64,000 nucleotides of DNA from Earliella scabrosa (GCA_022605405.1 JABYQQ010000005.1:2480001-2544000); one strand, 5' to 3'; positions 1-11,212 are shown, counted from the first letter of the stretch. Notes: generated by a model not told the origin, from the sequence alone. Translations and numbers: made by a program.

Positions 1-1218
1 CGTACGGAAATTCCCCGAGCTGTACGAACTCCTCCATCGGTCTACTCTCAACATCGACAACAGCAATCGCACCGTGTTTCATCACATCGTAGACGTCGCC
101 ATGTCGAAGGGCAAGACGCATGCCGCCCGATATTACATGGAGACTGTCCTACAACGACTGGCGGACTATCCCCGAGAACTCGCGGATATCATCAACTTCC
201 AGGATGAGGATGGCGAGACTGCCCTAACCATGGCCGCCCGGTGTCGGAGCAAGCGCCTGGTCAAACTGCTCTTAGACCACGGGGCGGATCCCAAGATCGC
301 GAACAGGGACGGGAAGACCACAGAGGACTACATCCTTGAGGATGAACGCTTCCGCTCCTCCCCCGTCCTTCCCTCCCGTCAACTGTCTTTGCGCGACGGC
401 CCTACCAATGGGAATGCGACATATGCCCTTCTGACACAAGGCGAGCGCCCATCCTTGCACTACTCCGTGACAGGTCAGAAAGCCGCCACGCGCTGTGTTG
501 GCGACGTCACCATGATGCTCGAGAGCCTCGCGGCGGCGTTCGACCAAGAGTTGAAGGAGAAAGACCGCGACCTTACCCAGGCGAACGCTCTTCTGACCAA
601 CATCCAGTCGGAGATCCTTGAGTCGCAGCGGACCGTAACCCACCTCAAGACCCAAGCCCAGGGACTCCCCGCGGCGCAGCAAGCTGTGTCGCAACTGGAG
701 GAGGAGCTCAGGGGCAAGATGGGGAAGCGGTTCAGGCTTGGCTGGGAGAAGTGGATCAAGGACGAGGAGGAGCGCGAGCGTGCAATACGAGAGGCTGCTG
801 GTGGACAACTCGTCTCCGCCGGGGAGCCCATCTCAGATCTACACGAGCTCTACGCGGACATCCCGGCGGACCCGGAGGAGCTGCGCAAGGAGTGTGAGAG
901 GTTACGAGGGGAGCTGACGGGGTATCGCACGCGTCGGAAGGACATGTTCGATCAGCTTGTCAAGTTCCAGGCGGAGGCCGGGACTGGAGGGAGGATGGCC
1001 GAGTATCGAAGACTCATCAGCGCAGGGTGTGGTGGTATACCCCCAGAAGAAGTTGATGGCGTGGTGGGCATGCTCTTGGAGGTGCGTGCGTTTCTGTGTC
1101 GCTGCCGCACCATTGTCTGACTTCTCTGTGTGCGTGTCAGACGTTGGAAGCTGAGGAACCAAGCTCGTCTACGGCCTGGAACCACGCTGCGGCGCGTGCA
1201 GGCATGCCTGTAACCTGA
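1..1218 (+). CDS. Mbp1/Swi6-type ankyrin-repeat cell-cycle transcription factor, C-terminal part
   Basis: The frame is open from base 2, so the gene starts upstream of the window and its DNA-binding APSES domain, if present, is not visible. Exon 2-1081 is followed by a GT-AG intron (1082-1140) and a last exon 1141-1218 ending in a TGA. Visible parts are an ankyrin region (FPELYELLHRSTLNIDNSNR, then DEDGETALTMAARCRSKRLV and LLLDHGADPKIANRDGKT), a linker, and a long heptad-rich coiled coil (from about residue 165 of the visible part). This order (ankyrins, then coiled coil) is typical of the MBF/SBF subunits Mbp1, Res1/2 and Swi6, which drive G1/S transcription. Whether it is the DNA-binding or the Swi6-type subunit cannot be decided here. 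Confidence 0.8.
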
Positions 1219-1555
1219 GTGAGGCTCTGGGAGCTATGTTGTATTTTATTCCACTGTGTACTGCTCTGAATAACCTAGGCCTCTCTATCATCTGTATCGC
1301 GGATTATACACGACTGACCTACTTCGATGCATCCAAGTTTCGAGGGACGCGACGCGACTGACGCGGTCGCGTGTGCGCGTCACTGGGACTTACGTAAGGC
1401 GCTTGGTGGAAATTCTGAGCTGTCGCGCTGGATGCAGCCTTGTGCTCGACCCTTCGGACCAGTACTCAGGCTTGCGTGCAAGACCCACTGTGATTAGGGC
1501 GGTTTCTCTCCACCGCAGTCCTCTTCAGGCGACAGGCGCGCCCTCGCTTCTTGTC
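1219..1555. other. Intergenic gap, tandem genes
   Basis: Holds the 3' end of the ankyrin factor gene and the promoter of the uL24m gene. No ORF, repeat or RNA gene was recognised. Confidence 0.5.
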
Positions 1556-2846
1556 ATGTCTATCACAGCCAAAGAGCTGGCCTACGCGGCCACAACGCAA
1601 GTCTTCACGCGGAACTTCCGTCACTTACTGCCTGTGCCCCGGTTTCTCGTCCGGGGACCATTCATGCCTGGGCAACCCAAGCCTAAGGACACGAAGCCGA
1701 AGGATAGGATCAAGTACTGGAATATCGTTCCGGGGGACTTCGTTCGATTGAGGGGTGACACGAAGAGCGTGGTACATGAGGTATTCAGGGTGAACAAGCT
1801 CAGCAATAGGGTAATACTGAAGAGGGAGATCAATAGAGCGGTGAGTAGCAAACTGCTCCTCTTTGAACCTTGTTCTTATGAGAGACGGACGGGGCATGTA
1901 GGGCTACGTGCCGCAGGCCAATGCACCGACAGGCCTCTCTGTGCCGTATTCGCAGTGCCAGCTCCTTGTTGGGAAGTACGAGTACCCTCCCGAGGGCGAA
2001 TCAACAGACCCGAAGGTACAAAAGTACGAGTATGTTGTCCGCGCGCATCGACGTACAAGTAACAGATTTCCCTAGCGTGTTCGCGTCCCGCCTCACCACG
2101 TCCGAGCCCTACTTCTACAAGAAGGGAGGGTATTGGATCTGGAGAAGATATGCTGTGAACACCACCCCTCGTCTCCCCAACTATTCCGAGGAGACACATG
2201 TGTCGATCAGGATACCGTGGCCCAAACGGAACGCTGTAACGCGTCCTGAACGTGCGTCTCATTACAACGGCATGATGTTCTGATGTCTGACAGTCTTGCA
2301 GCGAGTGCATATGACACCACCGAGGATGCCGTCAACGAGGTGACTTACACCCCTCCACCACTACCATCCAGTTTCCTCTCCCCGGCCCCGCGGCTACCTT
2401 CTGAACAGGAATACATCACGTCCCTCTCGAAGCCTGAGAAGGTCGCCGTACCTTCTTCTGCCGCCTTAGAGGTGCATCTCCAGACGGAGCTGTCGAACCC
2501 GCACAGTCGTGCCAAGAAGCAAGCCCGCTGGCAGGCCTACCAAGCGCGCACCAAGGCCCTTCTTCAGGAGTTCATTGAGGCGGAGTACGCGCACCTCGCG
2601 GGACGCACGAAGCGCGAGGCCCGCGCAGAAGCGACGTGGAAGTGGCAGCAGCACCTCGTGGAGGAGCGCAAGGCGGAGATGAGGCGCAGGTGGCGGAACC
2701 GCGGCGCGGAGGCCCGCCTGGAGAGGAAGGCGACGCGCAAGGCTCGCAAGGTCGCGCGGCGCAACGAGAAGCTGCGCAACTTGGTTCTCTCGGATGCACC
2801 GAACCAGGTCGTCCCGTCGTCGAGCAAGGCTACTACTGCGTCGTAG
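1556..2846 (+). CDS. Mitochondrial ribosomal protein uL24m (yeast Mrpl40 family)
   Basis: Exons 1556-1840, 1902-2029, 2076-2251 and 2302-2846 join in frame to 377 aa. The N-terminal half carries a KOW-type core (KYWNIVPGDFVRLRGDTKSV, then VNKLSNRVILKREINRAGYV) as in L24 proteins of the large ribosomal subunit. A basic N-terminus fits mitochondrial import. The C-terminal third is a strongly charged Arg/Lys/Glu helix (about residues 260-360) typical of fungal uL24m extensions. I chose the ATG at 1556 because it precedes the conserved region directly; an open frame runs further upstream to 1373 but looks non-coding. Junction phases all agree, for example the phase-2 join that makes KYDVFASRL. 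Confidence 0.85.
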
Positions 2847-3543
2847 ATGCTGGACGCCTATGGTCTTGGGCGTCGATATCATATTGTATGTTCTCTCTGT
2901 TCGTGTCTGCCTGCTATTGCTGCGGGTCGACCGGCACGAGTAATGCATTTTGTCTAGCTCAGGCCTCGGCTTGTGTCGCAATTGTCATCGGGGGCGCATA
3001 TCGCGTCTCAAGCGCCTTTCAGGAAAGGAACGTGAACATCGCGCAAGTCATCACGAAGAGCCGGCCGGTCGGCCTGTCTGTTTACCACCTTCTCGCCACC
3101 AGGACCACCACTTGATGTCTCGCAAGCTAGTGGACTCAATACAACCAACGTTGGCCGTCCAGTGCCCGATGCCACTCAATAGCGGTGTGTATCATCCGCC
3201 AACTTCAACTCTCAACGCTTCGCACATTCATTCATTCAGCCCCATCACTGTTCGGAAATCTATCGTGGCGCAAGAATAACTTTTCGGTCCCATGTACGCT
3301 CCAAGATGATTTGATCAACTGCTCGTCTCTGCTCATCTCTGAAGGAAGTCTTCTGTCATAGACGTGGTCACCAGGCAGTCGTTGAATAATATTCGGGCCG
3401 GGATGAGATCATCTGCGCTGGAAGATCAACCTCTTCTCCGTTCGAATAGAAAGAGCACGGCGAGGCTTCTACAAGTCATAGAGGCCAGTCGCCGAGCCCC
3501 TCAATCGTCAGCGCAGTTTCCTCCTCACCCACCTCCGCCAGAC
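2847..3543. other. Intergenic gap
   Basis: About 700 bp between tandem genes. An open frame continues upstream of the glycosidase start from 3364, but its sequence lacks family resemblance and the signal peptide argues for the later ATG. Nothing else was seen. Confidence 0.5.
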
Positions 3544-5886
3544 ATGCACATCCACATACTCCCTTTCTTCTTCACATGCACACTCCTGTTCCTCGGCCTC
3601 GACTCGACATGCGCCTGCATTGATCGTCGTGCCGTCGTTTCGCGCTACAACCCAGTCCGGACTGCCTCGAGCCCAAGCACACCTATGCAAGTCGGGAACG
3701 GACACTTCGCTTTCGGTGCAGACGTGACCGGTCTGCAGACCTTCCTGCCCTTCGCGATCATGTCCGACTGGGGCTGGAAGAACGACTCCTTCCCTCCTGG
3801 GAGGACGCAAGCGGACATCGACCAGTACCGCGGCGAAGTTTGGAACGGAGTCGAGTATGCTTTCGGTGGCCCGCCGGATCTCGAGAATTGGCTCGAGGCC
3901 AATCCGAATCGCATCAACCTCGGACGGGTCGGGCTGCTGTTTAGGGACGAGCAGGGGAACGTCATGAACGTCACCGAAGATGCACTGGACACTGGCAGGA
4001 CGCGGCAGGAGCTGGACTTGTGGACGGGAACCATCACGAGCACCTTCCATTGGGAGGGCGCGGAGATCCGAGTGCGAACGAGTGTCGCGGAGAGCAGTGA
4101 CGCCGTTGGGATGGTCATCACGTCCCCCCTCCTCCAGCGTGGCCGGCTGGGGCTCTTCCTTGACTTCCCGTGGCACGGTGGGAGCGCAGGGTTCGAGGCT
4201 CCTTTTGTAGGAGCATGGAGCGCGATGGACAAGCACACGACAGCATTGGATATGTCTTCGAGCCTTGGGTCCAACGTCGACGCTACCATTACGCACAAAA
4301 TGGTAAACACGACCGTCCTCACGTTCATCGGTGGAGGGGACAACTTCACGATCTCGCGTTTGTCACCCGACGCACATCGATATGCGATCGTTCCCGAGGG
4401 GTCAGCTAAATCCTTCCGCTTGTCGGTGGCCTATTCCCCTCGTCCGATTCTTGTCCTCCCATCTGCGACAGAGATCGAGAATCAGTCACGAGAGGTGTGG
4501 CAGGACTATTGGTCGGAAAATGGGTTTGTCGACGTCGCCACGGGCTCCACCGACCTACGTGCAGACGAGCTCCAACGGCGCATCATTCTGTCCCAGTATC
4601 TGCTGCGGGTGAACGAGGCGGGGGACACACCTCCCCAAGAGGTGAGCCAGGTTAATCTATACTTTGTCCGCCAGAACGCTACTGAACCTCGTGCCTAGTC
4701 TGGGCTGGTGAACAACGGATGGGTGAGTACGGCATTCCACAGTCGTCGCCCCGCTCATTTTGCTAACCTGATTCCATCCCAGTTCGGCAAATTCCACATG
4801 GAGATGTTTTTCTGGCACAGCGCACACTGGGCCCTTTGGAACAACTGGGACCTCCTCAATCGCACCACTAGTGTCTACTCGCGCTTCCTTGCTTCCTCCA
4901 TCCGTCGTGCGCAAGTTCAGCAGAACTACCCTGCCGGCGCGCGCTGGTCGAAGATGACAGACCCTTCAGGGCGGTCTGCCCCAGGCGAGATCAACGAGCT
5001 CCTCATCTGGCAGCAGCCGCATCCGCTCGTCTTCGCCGAATACGAGTACCGCTCAACCCAATCGCGTGCGACGCTCGAGAAGTGGCAAGACGTCGTGCGC
5101 GCCACGGCCGACTGGATGGCAGCCTTCCCGAAGCGGAACGCGAGCACGGGCTTTTTCGACCTCGGGCCGCCGATGTACGTGGTGAGCGAGGACACGGCGC
5201 CGAACGCGACGCGGAACGCCGCGTTCGAGCTCGCATACTGGCGGTTCGGCCTCGAGCGCGCGAGTACGTGGATGGAGCGGCTCAAGGAGGACGTGCCCGC
5301 GGCATGGACGGAGGTGCGGAACAACTTGGCTCCGCTGCCGATGGAAGGGGGGCTGTATGCCGTGTATGAGGGCATCTCGAACGACTTCTGGGACGCGCCA
5401 ACGTACACGAACGACCACCCGGCGCTGGTCGGGCTCTATGGGTGGTTGCCGCAGACGGCGAACGTGAGTCTGGATATCGCGAGAGCGACCGCGGAGAAGG
5501 TGTGGACGAAGTGGAATATCACGAATTGCTGGGGGTGAGTGGTACCAGGGCATGTGCCCGGATCGTCGTTGAAATGGCGCTGAAAGTGATGACGACTTGC
5601 TCTGTTTCGCAGGTGGGACTTCCCGATGCTGGCAATGTCTGCAGCCCGCCTCGGGGATCCTGAGAGAGCGATCGATTGGCTCCTCCATCCCCTGTTCCAA
5701 TTCGACGACGTCGGTATGCCCATTGGCGGGGTCAGGGTCCCGACGCCATACTTCCCAGGATCGGGCTCGTTGCTCTATGCCGTGGCAATGATGGCGCAAG
5801 GCTGGGACGGCAGTACTGGTTCAGCTCCTGGCTTTCCAAAACATGGCTGGCAGGTACGCACCGAGAAGATGAACAAGGCTATATGA
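3544..5886 (+). CDS. Secreted six-hairpin glycosidase-like protein
   Basis: Exons 3544-4641, 4699-4722 (24 nt), 4783-5534 and 5613-5886 give 715 aa. The N-terminus is a clear signal peptide (MHIHILPFFFTCTLLFLGL) followed by the motif MQVGNGHFAFGADVTGLQTF. The C-terminal half has the (alpha/alpha)6 features WHSAHWALWNNWDLLNR, NCWGWDFPMLAMSAARLG and PYFPGSGSLLYAVAMMAQGW. This matches uncharacterised fungal six-hairpin glycosidases distantly related to GH65/GH95-type enzymes. Several N-x-S/T sequons fit an extracellular protein. Catalytic acids cannot be assigned by eye, and the substrate is unknown. The last exon is read through to the TGA at 5886; an extra 3' intron at 5854 is possible but would give an unlikely tail. 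Confidence 0.75.
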
Positions 5887-6123
5887 GTACTAGTGTTCTA
5901 CAGGTCGTGTTCCAAGTCGATACGAAATTGTACAGTGGTGTTTGGTCATCGACAATTATATACTGGTGCTCCACACGCACGATGTCAGCTCAGGGCCTGG
6001 GCTTTTGCATCATCCGCTGGCTGCACATGTTCAATGTGGATCTCTTCCTCTTGTCCCGACGTATGTGTTGATTGAACACGTGAACCGGTATGGCCGCCGT
6101 CCAGTGCCGAGGCGCAACAGGTT

Positions 6124-6487
6124 CTAGCTTACGGAGGACGTGATCGAGTACGTAGCATCGAATTGCTCTTGCTGGACTCTGATTTGGCCGCTCACAGCGG
6201 CAGCTGGGTCCGAGTGACCATCGACTGGTATCCCCGCGTTGAGAATGTGCGAAAGGCTAGCGCTGTTCCAAACTTCAAGCTCGAAGTCAAACTTGGGCGG
6301 TGGTACCGGCGTGCCCTCTCGAAGGCCAGCGAGAAGCGATCTGAGGGCATAGACGGTGATACAGATTCCGTCCTCTGTTGAGTCGAATTGCTGCAACACC
6401 TGATCAGCAGAACAGGAGGTCGACCGTGGCTTGCAGGTGAGCAATGTTAGCTGCAACGCTGTGGTGAAGTTGAACATGAGTTGACAT
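6124..6487 (-). CDS. Small protein of unknown function, also present as a truncated copy at 10.9 kb
   Basis: A two-exon model (6487-6458 and 6399-6124) gives 101 aa starting MSTHVQLHHS and containing VLQQFDSTEDGICITVYALR. It is supported by a diverged second copy at 10885-11044. There the same exon border (ttccttcag acceptor), the same GT start of an intron and the same frame change recur: the introns are 58 and 67 nt, both 1 mod 3. I recognise no family. It lacks a signal peptide and membrane segments. An upstream intron ending at the ttccttcag near 6508 suggests a further 5' exon that I could not place, so the start is uncertain. Confidence 0.35.
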
Positions 6488-6734
6488 GAGCCCGGCAGCG
6501 GCGAATGACTGAAGGAAACAACGTATATGATATACATGAGACACGGCGTTGGACGATGGAGAGTAAGTACTTGTGTGATGAGTCACTGAAACGGCGGCCG
6601 ATGTCCGAAAAAGTCCATCTAGACGCCTATAAGGTGCTCCGATTGGCTGACAGACGCCTACTCGACTGCTGACCGAGGAGGACCACTCGCTCGCCGTGGG
6701 ACGCCTGCCGCCGTCTTCTCATGTGTTCTATTAG

Positions 6735-6740
6735 TATAAA
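6735..6740 (+). promoter_or_regulatory. TATA box of the MFS transporter gene
   Basis: TATAAA lies 84 bp upstream of the MFS start codon at 6824, a normal distance for a fungal core promoter with a short leader. Confidence 0.5.
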
Positions 6741-6823
6741 ACCCTCTGCCGGCTCTCGCGGGCTCCCGCCGCCACTGTGTGTCTCCCCTGGTCCTCCAAG
6801 CCTGCGTCTACACCCTTTGCACG

Positions 6824-8960
6824 ATGGGCTCTCCCTCGGAGACAGTCACGCTCAACGACCCTGACGTCGAAAAGAGCGCGAAGGCGCCCACAGAAGCCAA
6901 CAAGGAGGTCGCGGAGGGTGTTCTCCCGCCCGGTGCACGGTCGGACCGCCACCTTGTCCAGCTTGAGCCGGAGGACGACCCAAAATGCTTGCCGCTGTGG
7001 AGGAAATGGCTCGCGGTGCTGGTGATCTGCGTGTCTTCGCTGTGCGCGACTTTCGCGTCGTCTGTGGTGAGTGCATGTCCCATCGCGTCTTGGCTCGTTC
7101 GCGATTGAACGCGTCTCGGGGTGCGCAGGCTGCGTTCACAGAACCCGGGCTGGAGCAAGACTTGCATACGATTCATGAAGTGACCATCCTCAGCATCAGT
7201 CTGTACGTCATGGGCTTGGGTCTTGGCCCGCTCGTCGTCGGACCGCTGTCCGAACTGTACGGCCGGAATGTCATCTACCGCACCTCGTATGTTCTATTCT
7301 TCGCGTTGACATGGCCAACCGCCTTTCCGCCGGATATTGGTACGTGCGTCGTGTATCTTATGTGGTGCTCGCGCAATGACACGCTCTCACTTATCGGGAA
7401 TGCAGCGACGTTCCTTGTGTTTCGTTTCATCACCGGACTATGCGGAGCCGCATTCCTGAGCGTCGCTGGTGGAAGTGTCAGCGACCTCTTCGACAATGAC
7501 ACCGTCGCTGCGTAAGTTCCCTCTTTACATCTCGCAGAGCGATCTGAGTCGACGCTAGCGCGTGCCTAGTCCCATGGCAGTATACACGATCTCACCGTTC
7601 ATCGGACCCGTTGTTGGTCCCTTGGTTGGCGGGTAAGTAACTACGGTATTTGCCAGGACTTCGAGCTTATCCTCTTTGCGCCATAGGTTCATTGTCCAAG
7701 TCGGTAGCCCTCACGCTCACAGACCATCAGATACTGATTCAAACTTAGAACACCGACTGGAGGTGGTGCTACCGCGCCCTTCTCATTTGGCAATTCGTCC
7801 AGATCATTCTCTTATTCACTGTACGTCCGACGTCCACCTTCTCGAAGAATAATAGCTCACATAGCCAAACGTAGTGCGTTCCCGAGACGTATGTACCAGT
7901 GATCCTCAAGCATAAAGCCAGAAGGTATATTGAATGTCACGTTGGTGCGGAATGTAGCAATATCTCACCACTTGGCGGACAACAGATTGCGCAACGCGGG
8001 CGATGACAAGTGCCGCGCACCTCTTGAGATACAAGAGCATAGTCTGTTCCACATGGTTCTCTTTAGCATATACACGCCGTTCAGTACGTCTCCAGGAGTC
8101 CTCACACTTGTTGAGAATGGTGCTGATTTGCACAGAGTTATTGATCTTCGAACGTATGGCCCTTGCGCTGGATATATGGTGAGCTTGTCTGCGCTACGCT
8201 GTTATCGCGCGCACGAGCTAATCGTATCGTCAGGTCCGCGCTCCTCCTCGGCATTTTGTACCTTGCATTCCAAGCGTTCCCGATCATCTTCGGAGAAGTG
8301 CATGGGTTCAACACGCAATCTGTCGGGCTGAGCTTCCTGGGAATCGGCCTGGGCATGATGATTGCCCTCGCGTCTCAGCCGTTCTGGAACAGACTCTTCG
8401 CACAGCAGGCCAAGTCCCTGAAGGGAGATCCCCCTCCGGAAGTGCGGCTCATACCTGGCCAGGTCGGGGGGATTCTCGCGCCAATCGGTCAGTCTCCTGC
8501 GTGTTCCGTTCACCGAACATTCTTCCGACATGTCATTAGGACTCTTCATCATGGCTTTCACGACGTACAAGCAAGTGCACTGGATCGGGCCTATCATAGG
8601 CTCAATACCGTTCGGAGCGGGAACGGTGTTCATTTTCACCGCCGTGTTCACGTATCTCGTCACTGCCTATCGACCAATTGCGGCGAGCGCGATGGCAGCC
8701 AACAGCGCGGTACGATCCACGTTCGCGGCGGTTTTCCCTCTCTTTGCCGGGCAGATGTACGACCGACTAGGCACGGTCGGTGCGACTGCCTTGCTGGCAG
8801 GACTGGCCACCCTCATGGCACCCCTCCCGTGAGTCCACCTCTCGTATCTGATATCGGGCTGTCCTCGGGGATGTTGGCTGACCATGCGCGATCGTACAGA
8901 TTCGTCTTCTACAAGATTGGTGCGAGGCTGCGCGCGAATTCCCGTTTTGCCGTGGCGTGA
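6824..8960 (+). CDS. MFS transporter, DHA1 (drug:H+ antiporter-1) type
   Basis: Twelve exons: 6824-7066, 7129-7339, 7406-7511, 7570-7632, 7687-7699 (13 nt), 7749-7820, 7875-7924, 7986-8083, 8136-8178, 8234-8487, 8540-8828 and 8900-8960. They join to 500 aa. A charged cytosolic N-terminus of about 65 residues precedes 12 predicted helices. Diagnostic motifs are motif A (GPLSELYGRN), motif C-like glycines (SPFIGPVVGPLVGGFI) and PETYVPVILKHKARRLR before the central loop. These place it with fungal plasma-membrane exporters of drugs, polyamines or fungicides (Tpo1/Flr1/Caf5 group). The substrate cannot be predicted. No biosynthetic cluster genes flank it. Confidence 0.88.
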
Positions 8961-9584
8961 ATGTACAGTCCGGTTCCTCCCGTGGCTCGTTTTCTCCTAT
9001 GACCGATCTGCACGAACACATTCATGAATCCGTCACAATCTACTTCAAGTACGATACCTGGTCTCGTTAATCGTCGTCCCAATCGCTTTCCGACAGCGCT
9101 CTCCTCCCATCACCCCTGCTATCTGTATTCGCATCTCACACGTCCACAATCTACCCATACATGCACCATACATGCAATTCACTTTTTCTTCGATTCACTA
9201 TCGTCCAGTTCGGGCCTCTCGGAAAACATCGGCCGGTGTGGAGATGACCGCTCGGGAAGAATCGGCGACGGAACGGAGATCAGGTCGGACGGAGACGGAC
9301 AGTGCACGAACGCGCACGCACGATTGGCCGGCTCCCACGCGTCTATCTCCGAAGGCCGATCATTGGCTCCGGCCCAGCGCCGGGATGCGCGAGACGTTCT
9401 GCACGACGATTGGCTGGCGCGTTGTTCGCTGTGCGTCGACTCGGTGCGCTGTCCAGCAAATTTCGGACGGCCGCTCGGAGTCGGGGCTCGCGTGCACGGT
9501 ATATGATGCACCCCCGGACGCGAGGCATGATTCCCACGCCTTCCTCACGCACGACCACCACCCTCCGTCTCCGTCTCCAACGCC
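8961..9584. other. Intergenic gap with COX8 promoter
   Basis: 624 bp between the MFS stop and COX8. The distal part shows nothing. The proximal part holds three inverted CCAAT motifs and a TATA-like GTATATGA near 9499. Confidence 0.5.
9323..9413 (-). promoter_or_regulatory. Three CCAAT boxes upstream of COX8
   Basis: ATTGG (CCAAT on the minus strand) occurs at 9323-9327, 9362-9366 and 9409-9413, about 170-260 bp upstream of the COX8 start. CCAAT boxes bind the HAP complex, which in fungi controls nuclear genes for respiration, so the cluster fits its neighbour. A pentamer occurs often by chance; only the clustering makes it notable. Confidence 0.4.
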
Positions 9585-9952
9585 ATGTCCCTCCTCGCCC
9601 GCTCTGCTGCTCCCCTCCGCCAGGTCACCGTCCGCGCGCGTGCGGCCCCCGTGCGCTCGATGCACGGCGAGTACAAGGTGCGCTTCGTCATCTGCGCTTG
9701 TGTTGGGAAGTGGGGCGTCCGCTGACGTGGTACGTTCGTTCCGCCGTGCGTGCAGCACATCCCCTTCGACTACGACAAGAAGGGCACGTTCGGTGTCAAG
9801 GTCGTGGCCTACCTCGTCAGCGGCTTCGCCATTCCCTTCGTCGCCGCATACTACCAGCTGTACGTTTCTTCTCTGGTGCTATTCGGGCTGTGGGGTGTTG
9901 GAGGAGGAAGGCTGACGCGCGCTGCAGGAGCAAGTCCGCTGGCGCGTCATAG
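9585..9952 (+). CDS. COX8: Cytochrome c oxidase subunit, yeast Cox8 / mammalian COX7C family
   Basis: Exons 9585-9677, 9756-9859 and 9928-9952 make a 73-aa protein. The first 27 residues are a basic presequence (MSLLARSAAPLRQVTVRARA) ending near RSMHGEYK. The mature part, HIPFDYDKKGTFGVKVVAYL followed by VSGFAIPFVAAYYQL, is the family signature with a single transmembrane helix. It is a small nuclear-encoded subunit of complex IV in the inner mitochondrial membrane. Upstream CCAAT boxes suggest HAP control. COX15, needed to make haem A for the same enzyme, lies about 22 kb away. Confidence 0.88.
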
Positions 9953-9973
9953 ATTACGCCTGGCGCGCACCTA

Positions 9974-10030
9974 CAGTAGACCAGCTAATCTGTACATGCT
10001 GCATCCCGCTAGAAATAGACATCTAGATGG
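9974..10030 (+). repeat. Diverged direct repeat, copy 1 (COX8 3' region)
   Basis: Starts about 20 bp after the COX8 stop and contains CAGCTAATCTGTACATGCT. A second copy in the same orientation lies at 11156-11212 (CAGCTAATCTGTACACGCT). Identity over about 55 bp is roughly three quarters by eye. The pair brackets the TIR element and the truncated gene copy. Confidence 0.45.
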
Positions 10031-10203
10031 CCGTGCGTTCTGTAACATCACCCGTGCGCTACCCCAGTCCTTTGCAAGCCTAGCATGCGCACGCAATCTC
10101 AAGTATTGCTACTGCTGCTCACCAGGGAGCACTATCAAATCCTCCAGTGGCTCGATACAGTATCTGCTGCGTTCCTCTTCTTTTGAGAGCGTTGAGCGAC
10201 ACC

Positions 10204-10751
10204 TTGCAATTGCGCCTGCCCTTGCAGGACCCCCGAATATTCCCCTAGAGCTTACATCCCCTGATAACCGAAAACGGGCCCGGAGGGCCCGGAAAGTTGT
10301 ATGCAAATCACCGAAAACCGGGGTCCGGAGGGCCGATGTTATAGGCCCGAAATTGACCCTCGGGCCGCTAGGTGTTATCCCCCGGATCACCGAATATCGC
10401 GGCCGCTGAGGTGCCGACTTCTGCCGGGTCGAACTATTGATGCTGTGGTGGTTGAATACCTTGCTTATTACTTCGGATCACTCTGACGTTTATCACTACG
10501 TCGGCACACCAACTAACCAACACTATACTTCACTACTCTCAAAATCGACGATGTCATACACAATAAGCGCCCGGAGCGCTAGTGGACGTTATATGCCAGA
10601 AATCACCGAAAATGAGCGATTTTGGGCGAGCTTACATGCGAAAAACCGAAAACGGCCCCCAAAATGGCCTCCAAAAATAACCGAAAATGACCCTCCATGG
10701 CATATAAGCTCTAAGGGGATATTCGGGGGTCCTGCCCTTGCGCATTGCAGG
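10204..10751. mobile_element. Non-autonomous DNA element with ~50 bp terminal inverted repeats
   Basis: Left arm 10204-10256 and right arm 10702-10751 are inverted copies. The core GCAGGACCCCCGAATAT is identical in both arms, followed by CCCCTAGAGCTTA or CCCCTTAGAGCTTA. No transposase ORF fits inside 548 bp, so it would be a MITE-like or deletion derivative. Subterminal ACCGAAAA-type octamers recur at about 10267, 10311, 10605, 10643 and 10678. I saw no convincing target-site duplication, so superfamily is undetermined. Confidence 0.55.
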
Positions 10752-10884
10752 AATGCCATGGGCGTCTAGGTGGCCTTTTTTGCTCCATCCCCCGGGCCGC
10801 GGCGTCATTGCCTCATTGCGTCCCTTCGAGTTCTTTCCAATTCCACGAGCTACTTCCATCTATCTACGTCCTTGTTTCCTTCAG

Positions 10885-11044
10885 CTGCTCTTCACTCTTC
10901 AGCACCTCAACCGCGTCGCGGCCAACAACGCTCGCATGCCAGCCAGCCTGGGTTGATGCAATCTCCCTTGGTGCCGACGAGGTGTTGCAGCCGTTCGACT
11001 CAACAGAGGACGGGACCCGTTGTATCACCCGCTTCTCAATCTAG
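10885..11044 (+). pseudogene. Truncated copy of the small unknown gene at 6124-6487
   Basis: It begins at the same ttccttcag splice acceptor as the 6.1 kb gene and repeats the exon border. It then encodes VLQPFDSTEDGTRCIT against VLQQFDSTEDGICIT in the other copy. The frame stops soon after (TAG at 11042) and the C-terminal 75 residues of the other copy are absent. The orientation is opposite to the first copy. It is best read as a relic, though a short transcript is possible. Confidence 0.4.
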
Positions 11045-11155
11045 AGCTCAATCGTGATCGTAAAGCTGACATCTTGTACCGGACTACCCATTGTGCGCAT
11101 CCGGGAAGCTGCCCCATCCATCTCGATTCAGTTATGGGAAGACTAACGCACTACT

Positions 11156-11212
11156 GTAGTTCAGCTAATCTGTACACGCTTCAGCACACTAGGAATAGAT
11201 CAAATGGGCCTC
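11156..11212 (+). repeat. Diverged direct repeat, copy 2
   Basis: Partner of 9974-10030. It contains CAGCTAATCTGTACACGCT and AGGAATAGA. It ends about 80 bp from the 3' end of the Dicer-like gene. Confidence 0.45.

Noticed and set aside
1373..1555. Upstream extension of the uL24m frame to 1373
   Set aside because: Composition is not protein-like and the ATG at 1556 leads directly into the conserved region.
3364..3543. Upstream start for the six-hairpin protein
   Set aside because: It would bury the signal peptide at 3544 inside the protein.
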